Assembly: GCA_002469915.1 (NCBI GenBank)
Contig: DKOG01000158.1
Location: 1-10,707 of the forward strand
Direction: 5' to 3'
Source of the DNA: Bacteroidetes bacterium UBA7368
Lineage (GTDB): Bacteria; Bacteroidota; Rhodothermia; Rhodothermales; UBA10348
DNA length: 10,707 nucleotides
The position numbers and the translations under genes were made by a program. Under the pieces are notes generated by a model, which ran no database searches, was not told the DNA's origin, and was given only the letters and a program-made list of their open reading frames with translations. Position 1 is the first letter of the stretch; the number at the start of each line of letters is the position of its first letter. Below are positions 1-6,160 of the stretch, one piece after another.

Positions 1-3000
1 GCAGAAGCGGATCCGACCAGGTTTCGATATGACAGAAGCGAGTCCGGATTTGAAGCGGTAAACGCGTACTACCATGTCGATACAAGCCAGCGATACATTC
101 AGAGCTTGGGAATATTTGGTAGGCAGGCTGCGCCATTTGCGATCAATCCACAAGGGCTAACGCGAGACGACTCGTTCTTTTTCCCGAATTCCAATTCGAT
201 TTCGTTTGGGACAGGAGGTGTTGACGACGCCGAAGATGCTACGGTAGTCTGGCATGAATATGCCCACGCCTTGCTTGAATCTGCAGCTCCCGGCTTGCTA
301 GGAACGCTCGAGGGACGTGCATTTCACGAGGGGTGGGCAGATTACTGGGCGGCTTCCTACTCGCGCTCCTTGGTCGAAGCCGGCGTTTTAGGCCGATCAG
401 ATTGGAGAAAATTGTTTTTGTGGGATTCCGGGGAGCGATCTCTATGGAGTGGGCGAGATGTGGATCACACGGGGATCTACCCTCAAGATATTTGTGTGAC
501 GCAAAGTTCAGCGTGTAGTGTTCATGATGATGGCCGTATGTGGGCTACGACCATGATGGAGGTCTATGATCAACTCGGAAAGACCATTACGGATCATCTG
601 AACCTATTGTCTCATTCGTACCTGATGGCGCCAATGACGTTTGTGGATGCTGCAGAAGCCGTCATTCAAGCTGATCTAGACTATTACAACGGTGATCACT
701 TAGTTGATTTAGTTTCTATCCTCGGTGCTCGTGGATTAGTGAATTCAGGCGACTATGGCCCCTTCATCCAGCATACCGAGTTAACCGATGTAGAATTCGT
801 TTCCGGCTCTTTACAGGTCGAAGCCATCGTACGAAGTTCTTCCTCGTCCATTGCGTCTGTGGAACTTGTGTATTGGACTGATGGCAATGCAGAGTCGACA
901 GTTGCGCTATCTCATATAGGAGACAACGTATACTCGGGAGCACTCGTACTGAGCGGAACGAATTCAACATATAGGTACTACCTAAGAGCGTCAGATTTGG
1001 GTGATCGAGAGGAAGTATTGCCACAAGGAGCTCCCATTAGTCTCTTTTCCTTCCGAACGGGAGAAGACCGTACTCCTCCGCAGGTTGTTCATACTTCTTT
1101 TGATGAGGTCAAGTTTGCCGATTGGCCGCTCTCTTTTCACGCTTCGGTCTCTGATAACTTGGGTGTGAGTTCAGTTACTATGGACTATGTGATCGAGGAT
1201 GCTGAGGGTCAGGTTCAAGCTTCTGGTAATTTGGCTTTTATGGAAGGCGAGTCTGATTTCTCCGCTCTCTTAGATCTACCCCTTGAGGTATTGGACCTAG
1301 GAGGTGTGCTCAAATATGCTCTAGTCGCCGTGGATGCCTCCATGAATCGCAATCAGACGCGATTACCGAGTGTTGGGTATTACGAACCACGAATTGTGGG
1401 GGTAAATGTGCTCACTCAGCCTATCATAAGCGCTCAGGTTTCTGGCCCATGGCTGACGACGGGTGAGTGGAATGTAGAAACGGAATCTGCTCCGAGCCAG
1501 GAAAATAACCCTCCTGTATTTTCTACGGGTTCAGATACCTATTCAGATACTCCCCTCGAAAGCACGCTTGGGTTTGGTGCGATTAATCTTTCTGGATTTA
1601 GTCAGACTTACCTCCAGTTCTGGCATTTTTATAGCACTGAACACGATGGTGTGGTTGAGCCGAACTCGCAATCGGGAAGTATTTCGGACGGTGGTTTTGT
1701 GCAGATCCGCACCCAAACGACTCTGGAGTGGACTACTATCCACCCTTCAGGTGGCTATCCCGGTATTATTATGGCTGGAACTGGAAATGCTTACGCGGGC
1801 CAGCCAGCCTTCGGAGGCCGGTCTTATGGTTGGCGAATGGAGACCTTTGAGCTACCATCCGAAGCAGGTGTAGAAGTCAGGTTCGTATTTTCGACCGATA
1901 ACGGAAACGTCCTTCCGGTTAGCGACCAGCATTATGGGTGGAAGATTAATTCTGTCGCCATTTCGACAAATCAGCAGCAAGAAGCCGAACTTCCATCGTT
2001 TTCTAGGCTTCCTGCTTCGTCAGAAATTGCAGCGCTAGATGATGTGCTTCACCTTTCGGTCTCGGTGGAAGACGGTACCGGAGTCAATGACGTGTTCGTG
2101 GACTGGGAGTTTACCTCTTCGTCTGGAATAACGGGCGGGACCACTAGACTCAATCAGCAAAATGGTCCTGTTTATCAACTCAATCTTTCTTCGTTGATTG
2201 ACCCCAGTCCGGGAGATGGTTTTTCGTATTCTTTTAGAGCCATCGACCCTTGGGGTAATGAAAGTAGAACACCGGCTGAAGGATCTACCTATTCCATCCT
2301 TTTTCGGAATGTAGATGAGCGCTCTATGCTCTCGGAGACAGTCCGAGTAGGTCCATGGATCGAAGTGCCAACGCCGTCTGGTTTATCGGGGTGGTTTATT
2401 CAAGGCTCCAATTCACGTGAACTGGTCTCGCTGAATTTCGCTCCGATTCCCATTCCAACGAATATTAGTGGGGCCTATTTTACGGTTAATCATTCCTATG
2501 AATTTGGACAAGATGCTTCGGGGTGGGTCGATATCTCGAAAGATGGCGGAAAGTCTTGGGTCGACTTAATTCCTGATACAGGATACCCGGGGACCATTTT
2601 CCAGGATGACTATCCCGAATTGGAAGGGAATCAGGCTTTTGTGGGGAACGGCAGCGATCCGTTGCGAGTCGATTTAAGCGAATACGCTGGCACAGAGGTT
2701 CAACTCAGGTTGGTCGCGGCGTTTAGTCAATCGGCCGATGGCGGTAGTAAGTGGCTTATAGAGCGGCCTTTAATCCGGTTGGAGTCCGTCGACTCAGTGT
2801 TTGAGACGGAGATCAAATCTACATTATTACAGAGTTACCCCAATCCTTTTCAGGTTCGAACTCATATACCATGGACGTTAGAAAAAGCAGCTGACGTACA
2901 GATTCGAGTCTATGATCTATTGGGTCGCGAAGTGGCTCTACTGGTCAACTCTTTCGTCGAGGCCGGCTCGCATCAGGTGGTATTTGAGCGAGGAAACCTG

Positions 3001-3075
3001 GTAGCGGGCATGTACTTAGTGCAGATGACGGCTGGATCGACCAGAAAGGTGCAAAAAGTAATTATTTCTAATTAG
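1..3075 (+). CDS. Secreted gluzincin metalloprotease (M36/M4-like), multidomain, with T9SS-type sorting domain; 5' partial
   Basis: The reading frame is open from the first base, so the signal peptide, propeptide and start lie upstream; the TTG at 106 is only an internal codon. The text NAYYHVDTSQRYIQSLG (about nt 61-108) resembles the region before the active site in fungalysin/thermolysin-like peptidases. The zinc motif HEYAH is encoded at 253-267 and the likely third ligand Glu at 328-330, within HEGWAD, 25 residues after the first His. This is the gluzincin pattern; I infer an extracellular zinc endopeptidase. Downstream come beta-sandwich modules: an Ig-like stretch (about 770-1065), another (1066-1400), an Asp/Gly-rich MAM-like or immune-inhibitor-A-like module (1400-1970), an Ig-like module (1984-2310) and a second MAM-like module (2335-2800). 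The C-terminal sorting domain (2830-3072) starts with SYPNPF and ends KVIISN; it lacks the usual NPST after NPF. The family is well supported, the exact peptidase clan less so. Confidence 0.85.
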   Translation, partial: AEADPTRFRYDRSESGFEAVNAYYHVDTSQRYIQSLGIFGRQAAPFAINPQGLTRDDSFFFPNSNSISFGTGGVDDAEDATVVWHEYAHALLESAAPGLLGTLEGRAFHEGWADYWAASYSRSLVEAGVLGRSDWRKLFLWDSGERSLWSGRDVDHTGIYPQDICVTQSSACSVHDDGRMWATTMMEVYDQLGKTITDHLNLLSHSYLMAPMTFVDAAEAVIQADLDYYNGDHLVDLVSILGARGLVNSGDYGPFIQHTELTDVEFVSGSLQVEAIVRSSSSSIASVELVYWTDGNAESTVALSHIGDNVYSGALVLSGTNSTYRYYLRASDLGDREEVLPQGAPISLFSFRTGEDRTPPQVVHTSFDEVKFADWPLSFHASVSDNLGVSSVTMDYVIEDAEGQVQASGNLAFMEGESDFSALLDLPLEVLDLGGVLKYALVAVDASMNRNQTRLPSVGYYEPRIVGVNVLTQPIISAQVSGPWLTTGEWNVETESAPSQENNPPVFSTGSDTYSDTPLESTLGFGAINLSGFSQTYLQFWHFYSTEHDGVVEPNSQSGSISDGGFVQIRTQTTLEWTTIHPSGGYPGIIMAGTGNAYAGQPAFGGRSYGWRMETFELPSEAGVEVRFVFSTDNGNVLPVSDQHYGWKINSVAISTNQQQEAELPSFSRLPASSEIAALDDVLHLSVSVEDGTGVNDVFVDWEFTSSSGITGGTTRLNQQNGPVYQLNLSSLIDPSPGDGFSYSFRAIDPWGNESRTPAEGSTYSILFRNVDERSMLSETVRVGPWIEVPTPSGLSGWFIQGSNSRELVSLNFAPIPIPTNISGAYFTVNHSYEFGQDASGWVDISKDGGKSWVDLIPDTGYPGTIFQDDYPELEGNQAFVGNGSDPLRVDLSEYAGTEVQLRLVAAFSQSADGGSKWLIERPLIRLESVDSVFETEIKSTLLQSYPNPFQVRTHIPWTLEKAADVQIRVYDLLGREVALLVNSFVEAGSHQVVFERGNLVAGMYLVQMTAGSTRKVQKVIISN

Positions 3076-3275
3076 TGCAGGTAGATCTGTTTTCTGCCAT
3101 GTGATTCGATAATGTGGTAGGGAAATAGGCTTGGCCTGTCGTATGGAAACTAGAAGAATCCTTTTGCTCTCATGCAACCCACGTTGTACTCAGGATTACA
3201 ATTGCGGACGGCCCGTTCCACCGCCATGTGATTTTAAGGCTGCGTTTAATTATCTAAAGGAAAAAGAATAGTTTT
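3076..3275 (+). promoter_or_regulatory. Leader region of ahcY
   Basis: This 200-bp gap lies between the secreted protease and ahcY, both on the + strand. It should hold the ahcY promoter, because the protease is unlikely to share transcription with a methyl-cycle enzyme; I could not recognise a convincing promoter box. Visible structure includes a small hairpin AGGC-TTG-GCCT (3127-3137), CAAC-CCAC-GTTG at about 3175-3186 inside an AATCC/GGATT pairing (about 3157-3197), and a GC-rich stem GCGG (3204-3207) with CCGC (3221-3224). The 11-mer GCCATGTGATT occurs twice, at 3096-3106 and 3223-3233. A small ORF covers most of the same bases. A purine-rich AAAGGA at 3256-3261 could be the ahcY ribosome site, at a long spacing. 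I do not see the conserved cores of the SAM or SAH riboswitches that I know. Confidence 0.4.
3143..3271 (+). CDS. Possible 42-aa cysteine-containing small ORF in the ahcY leader
   Basis: An ATG at 3143 opens 42 codons that stop with TAG at 3269-3271, four bases before the ahcY ATG. The peptide begins [10 protein letters not shown], has four cysteines (residues 11, 15, 21, 29), a proline run PVPPPC just before the last one, and a charged tail ending LKEKE. An in-frame TTG at 3131, with AGGGA about 7 bases upstream (3119-3123), is an alternative start that adds four residues (MACR). The frame is open back to 3113. The close spacing and the overlap with the purine-rich stretch in front of ahcY would suit translational coupling or a leader peptide. 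I do not recognise the sequence and a chance ORF of this size is quite possible. No signal peptide or known domain is visible. Confidence 0.3.
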   Translation: METRRILLLSCNPRCTQDYNCGRPVPPPCDFKAAFNYLKEKE

Positions 3276-4589
3276 ATGTCTGTAACCACTGATATGCTAG
3301 CCTACAAAGTAAAAGACATCTCGCTCGCGGCTTATGGGCGAAAAGAAATTGAGCTGGCTGAGGCAGAGATGCCAGGGCTGATGTCACTTCGTGAACGCTA
3401 CAAAGGACAGCAGCCGTTTAAAGGGGCTCGAATTGCAGGATGTCTTCACATGACCATCCAGACTGCTGTACTCATTGAGACATTGGTTGATTTGGGAGCC
3501 GAAGTTTCCTGGTCTTCGTGCAATATTTTCTCAACGCAGGATCATGCTGCTGCAGCGATCGCAGACGCGGGTATTCCAGTGTTTGCTTGGAAAGGCATGA
3601 ATGAAGAAGAGTTTGACTGGTGTATTGCCCAAACGTTATTCGCATTCAAAGATGGCGCGCCTTTAAACATGATTTTGGACGATGGCGGTGATTTGACCAA
3701 TATGGTGCTCGATCATCATTCCGAACTAGCTGCAGGCATTAACGGGATCAGTGAAGAAACAACTACTGGCGTACACCGCCTCTACGAGCGAGTAGAAAAA
3801 GGTACCCTGCCCCTTCCTGCCATTAACATCAATGACTCTGTTACCAAATCGAAATTTGACAATAAGTATGGCTGTAAGGAGTCGTTAGTAGACGCTATTC
3901 GTCGCGCTACCGATATCATGATGGCTGGTAAAGTTGCGGTGGTAGCTGGTTATGGAGATGTAGGAAAAGGTTCAGCCGCCTCACTTCGCGGTGCAGGCTG
4001 CCGTGTTATCGTCACGGAAATTGATCCTATATGTGCTCTTCAGGCAGCGATGGACGGGTTTGAGGTTCGCCGCATGGTTGATGCCGTCCCAAGAGCTAAC
4101 ATGATTATAACGGCTACTGGTAATAAGGATATCATTTCTAGTGAGCACTTCAAGTTGATGCAAGACAAAACGATTGTCTGCAACATCGGCCACTTCGACA
4201 ATGAAATTGATGTGGCATGGTTAAACGAGAATTACGGAGCTACTCGGGACGAGATCAAGCCTCAAGTAGAGAAGTATACCTTGGATGGCAAGGACATCAT
4301 CTTGTTGGCAGAAGGTCGTTTAGTCAATCTTGGGTGCGCGACAGGACATCCTTCCTTTGTGATGTCGAACTCATTCACCAATCAAGTATTGGCTCAGTTA
4401 GAGCTTTGGTTACGTGCAGATGAGTACGAAAACAAAGTCTACATGCTTCCAAAACACTTGGATGAGGAAGTAGCGCGCTTACACTTGGCTAAGATTGGCG
4501 TTGATCTTGAAGTTCTTCGTCCTGATCAAGCTGAATATATCGGTGTGAAGCCTGAAGGCCCATACAAGCCAGACTACTACCGATATTAG
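3276..4589 (+). CDS. ahcY: S-adenosylhomocysteine hydrolase (adenosylhomocysteinase)
   Basis: This cytoplasmic NAD-dependent enzyme reversibly splits S-adenosylhomocysteine into homocysteine and adenosine, which removes the inhibitor left by SAM-dependent methyltransferases and feeds the methionine cycle. The 437-residue product is full length and close to the animal-type size, without the extra insert of the longer plant-type enzymes. Visible hallmarks are the substrate-domain motif DDGGDLT, the stretch [13 protein letters not shown], the catalytic-site motif [11 protein letters not shown] (Lys191, Asp195 and Asn196 correspond to the human catalytic Lys186, Asp190 and Asn191), the Rossmann NAD loop GYGDVGKG at residues 225-232, the motif GHFDNEID, and the C-terminal KPDYYRY whose Lys and Tyr reach the partner subunit's cofactor. 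The start ATG at 3276 gives the usual short N-terminus. It appears monocistronic, or coupled to the small leader ORF, and is closed by a strong terminator. Confidence 0.98.
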   Translation: MSVTTDMLAYKVKDISLAAYGRKEIELAEAEMPGLMSLRERYKGQQPFKGARIAGCLHMTIQTAVLIETLVDLGAEVSWSSCNIFSTQDHAAAAIADAGIPVFAWKGMNEEEFDWCIAQTLFAFKDGAPLNMILDDGGDLTNMVLDHHSELAAGINGISEETTTGVHRLYERVEKGTLPLPAININDSVTKSKFDNKYGCKESLVDAIRRATDIMMAGKVAVVAGYGDVGKGSAASLRGAGCRVIVTEIDPICALQAAMDGFEVRRMVDAVPRANMIITATGNKDIISSEHFKLMQDKTIVCNIGHFDNEIDVAWLNENYGATRDEIKPQVEKYTLDGKDIILLAEGRLVNLGCATGHPSFVMSNSFTNQVLAQLELWLRADEYENKVYMLPKHLDEEVARLHLAKIGVDLEVLRPDQAEYIGVKPEGPYKPDYYRY

Positions 4590-4612
4590 TATCAGGTTGG
4601 CTATTGAATAGC

Positions 4613-4649
4613 AAAAGGCCGGTGAATCTATAGATTCACCGGCCTTTTT
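4613..4649. terminator. Bidirectional rho-independent terminator between ahcY and fdxA
   Basis: An uninterrupted 36-bp palindrome has 18-base arms (4613-4630 and 4631-4648). The arms begin with four A's followed by GGCCGGTGAATC, so the transcript ends in a run of U on either strand. In RNA the centre CTATAG would form a four-base loop. The palindrome starts 23 bases after the ahcY stop, where a terminator is expected, and also lies in the path of transcripts from the converging ferredoxin gene. Confidence 0.95.
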
Positions 4650-4681
4650 AGTATGTATAAGTGGAAGCGCGCAAGAAGGTC

Positions 4682-4815
4682 AGCGTACTTTGCTTCCTCG
4701 GGTCAAAACATCTTTTTTGACACTTACTGAGTCGCAAGACTCGGCATTTGGAAGCAGTTCGGGTTTAGGTAGCCGAATGCTCGCCTAGTACGTGCTCTTG
4801 CCCCGCTGCAGCAAG
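4682..4815. other. Hairpin-rich intergenic block, possible structured RNA or 3' UTR of fdxA
   Basis: The 173 bases between the ahcY terminator and the fdxA stop contain no convincing gene but an unusual density of pairing. A 7-bp helix TGCTTCC (4691-4697) with GGAAGCA (4750-4756) encloses two perfect or near-perfect hairpins: GTCAAAA (4702-4708) with TTTTGAC (4715-4721), and CTGAGTC (4727-4733) with GACTCGG (4738-4744), closed by a GCAA tetraloop on the + strand. Next come TTCGG/CCGAA (4758-4762, 4773-4777) and a stem GTGCT.CTTG with CAAGCAC (about 4792-4817). AGCGTAC (4682-4688) can pair, with a two-base bulge, with 4788-4796 around the outside. The layout would be a junction of hairpins. 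Strand and function are unknown; it could be a 3' UTR element, a small RNA or a dispersed palindromic repeat. Confidence 0.35.
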
Positions 4816-4822
4816 CACCTTC

Positions 4823-5170
4823 TTACTCTTCTTCGTAGGTAAGAATGTCTTGCTCAGATTTTTCTTTGGATGCCCACTCTTCGGCTTCAGGGAGAGGGTC
4901 TTTCTTCTCGGTGATGTTGTGACCGAGTTCCTGCCACTGGTTGGCTAGATATGAATTCCACTCTGCGTAATGCTCAAGTTCGGTGGGCAGTTCGTCATCC
5001 GCATAGATGGCTTCCACCGGGCAAACAGGAACGCATGCATTACAATCGATGCATTCGTCAGGGTGGATGACCAGAAAGTTCGGTCCTTCATAAAAACAGT
5101 CTACGGGGCAGACTTCGACGCAGTCGGTGTGCTTGCAGTTGATACAGGCTTCTGTTACGACGTATGGCAT
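4823..5170 (-). CDS. fdxA: Seven-iron ferredoxin (FdxA type, [3Fe-4S][4Fe-4S])
   Basis: This is a small soluble electron carrier of 115 residues, a normal length for the FdxA family. The start is placed at the ATG complementary to 5168-5170 because the protein then begins [17 protein letters not shown], the standard FdxA N-terminus; the frame continues upstream to 5248, but those 26 residues have no family match. By comparison with Azotobacter ferredoxin I, Cys9, Cys17 and Cys50 should hold the 3Fe-4S cluster, and Cys21, Cys40, Cys43 and Cys46 the 4Fe-4S cluster; Cys12 and Cys25 are extra cysteines also usual in the family. The C-terminal part ([14 protein letters not shown]) is typical as well. 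The redox partner cannot be told from the neighbours: the gene stands alone, convergent with ahcY and divergent from the DUF2752 gene. Confidence 0.95.
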   Translation of the reverse strand: MPYVVTEACINCKHTDCVEVCPVDCFYEGPNFLVIHPDECIDCNACVPVCPVEAIYADDELPTELEHYAEWNSYLANQWQELGHNITEKKDPLPEAEEWASKEKSEQDILTYEEE

Positions 5171-5261
5171 AGGTATCCGATATCTTTGGTGGCGAAGCAT
5201 CATCAAAAACCTAACGGTTTTCGGGATACAACGCCCTTCGTTGTACATTCCTGAAAAGGTC

Positions 5262-5276
5262 TCCGATGTGATCGGA
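5262..5276. promoter_or_regulatory. Perfect dyad TCCGAT-GTG-ATCGGA, possible operator
   Basis: A 6-bp inverted repeat with a 3-bp spacer lies in the 224-bp region between the divergent fdxA and DUF2752 genes, 92 bases from the fdxA start. The symmetric form and position would fit a dimeric regulator site, but no regulator gene is in view and chance cannot be excluded. Confidence 0.25.
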
Positions 5277-5316
5277 AAATCTTACATTCTGGCTTTCAAT
5301 TTGGACTTTGAAAAAG

Positions 5317-5329
5317 ACGTCCTGGACGT
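5317..5329. promoter_or_regulatory. Perfect dyad ACGTCC-T-GGACGT, possible operator
   Basis: A second inverted repeat, with 6-bp arms and a single central base, sits 40 bases from the first dyad and 65 bases upstream of the DUF2752 start. A looser AT-rich dyad TTTCAA-N8-TTGAAA lies at 5294-5313. This is a candidate regulatory site on symmetry and position alone. Confidence 0.25.
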
Positions 5330-5394
5330 TCAATTCACGATCCGTCTGAAAGATAGCACGTGGACAAAACGTTCGCCACTTAAACTTTACGCAC

Positions 5395-5733
5395 ATGAAT
5401 GCAATTACACCTATTCCTGGTGTTGGCTCTTTTCTAAGAGCCTTCTCAGCGCCGTCGGGCCGGATGCGGTACTGGATGGAAGCTGGCATGTGGAGTGTGG
5501 GCCTAGCAGCGATGTGTATAGCTGACCCAACAGCTGAATCCTGGATCGAATTATGCCTGTTCAAAGCAATAGGTCTGGGTGAATGCCCGGGTTGTGGATT
5601 AGGTCATGCCCTTGGGTTTTTGGTAAGAGGAGAATGGTATCTTGCGATGGATAGCCATTTATTATCTCCTTTCGTTGCCATTGTATTGTCGCATCGCATT
5701 TCTTCCCTTACCATCAAGGGCTTTTCGAATTGA
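5395..5733 (+). CDS. DUF2752 family small membrane protein
   Basis: The 112-residue product carries the DUF2752 signature: a Cys in a CLFK-like context (ELCLFKAIGLG, Cys54) followed by CPGCGLGHAL (Cys64, Cys67) and a hydrophobic C-terminal segment with SHLLSPFVAIVL. Members are small inner-membrane proteins of unknown biochemical role, with the Cys-Pro-Gly-Cys-Gly motif as the only obvious functional site. A first hydrophobic stretch lies around residues 31-43. The ATG at 5395 gives the longest form; the Met at residue 24 (nt 5464), directly before the first hydrophobic segment, is a reasonable alternative start. It is followed after 40 bases by a TM2-domain gene on the same strand, a pairing I recall for this family in Bacteroidota-like genomes. 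Confidence 0.85.
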   Translation: MNAITPIPGVGSFLRAFSAPSGRMRYWMEAGMWSVGLAAMCIADPTAESWIELCLFKAIGLGECPGCGLGHALGFLVRGEWYLAMDSHLLSPFVAIVLSHRISSLTIKGFSN

Positions 5734-5773
5734 TCGTTACAGATTGAAAACACCTAGCTAAAGAGTACGCTCT

Positions 5774-6160
5774 ATGTCTAAAGTCATCAAATACATGCCG
5801 GAGCTGGAAGGAGAAGAACAGCTTATCGTCGCTCAGATTATTACAGATATGACGGAGGAGCAGGCCGCTCAGTTTGCTCCCGTATATCGGGAACGTCGAA
5901 AAGACGAAATCTTGATACTTGTACTGACATTGACAGCGTTTATAGGATTTGCCGGAATGAATCGGTTTATGATGAAGCAGATCGGAATGGGGCTGCTTTA
6001 CTTTTTTACCGCCGGTTTTTGTCTCATTGGTACCATTGTAGATATACTCAACTACAAATCTCTGACGAGCGCATACAATCAAAAACGAGCTCTAGAAGTA
6101 GCCAACTTGATTTACGGGGCCTTCCCTCAAAAAATAGAAGAATCAACAGATGATGAATAG
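5774..6160 (+). CDS. TM2-domain membrane protein
   Basis: This is a 128-residue protein with a soluble, acidic N-terminal part (residues 1-43, including MTEEQAAQF), two transmembrane helices and a short soluble tail. Helix 1 is about residues 45-61, helix 2 about 70-91. The connecting GMNRFMMKQIGMG and the end of helix 2 (GTIVDI, with the conserved acidic residue at 90) match the TM2 domain pattern of a Gly-rich turn, an Arg-Phe and a terminal Ile/Val-Asp. The function of bacterial TM2 proteins is not established. The stop overlaps the start of the next gene by 11 bases (6150-6160), so the two are almost certainly co-transcribed and probably translationally coupled; the DUF2752 gene is 40 bases upstream. 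AAAGAG at about 5759-5764 is a modest ribosome site. Confidence 0.85.
   Translation: MSKVIKYMPELEGEEQLIVAQIITDMTEEQAAQFAPVYRERRKDEILILVLTLTAFIGFAGMNRFMMKQIGMGLLYFFTAGFCLIGTIVDILNYKSLTSAYNQKRALEVANLIYGAFPQKIEESTDDE

Noticed and set aside
106..108. TTG at 106 as the start of the first protease
   Set aside because: The frame is open to base 1 and the residues before it (NAYYHVDTSQRYIQS) belong to the peptidase family, so the gene begins outside the window.
3076..3275. Known SAM or SAH riboswitch upstream of ahcY
   Set aside because: The conserved cores that I know of these classes are not visible; left as an open question rather than a feature.
4653..4730. 25-codon ORF (MYKWKRARRSAY...) after the ahcY terminator
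   Set aside because: Very short, no ribosome site since it starts four bases after the terminator T-run, and it overlaps the hairpin block.
5204..5232. Bacteroidota-type promoter for fdxA (TTG then TAGGTTTTTG on the - strand)
   Set aside because: The boxes are imperfect and the spacing is about 15 bases, shorter than usual, so the match is too weak.
5171..5248. N-terminal extension of the ferredoxin to 5248
   Set aside because: The 26 extra residues have no family match, while the ATG at 5170 gives the standard FdxA N-terminus.
5127..5525. 132-codon + strand frame across the fdxA-DUF2752 intergenic region
   Set aside because: It is antisense to fdxA at one end and out of frame with DUF2752 at the other, with no recognisable motif.
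5211..5564. 117-codon - strand frame over the intergenic region and DUF2752
   Set aside because: It is antisense to the better supported DUF2752 gene and has no domain signature.
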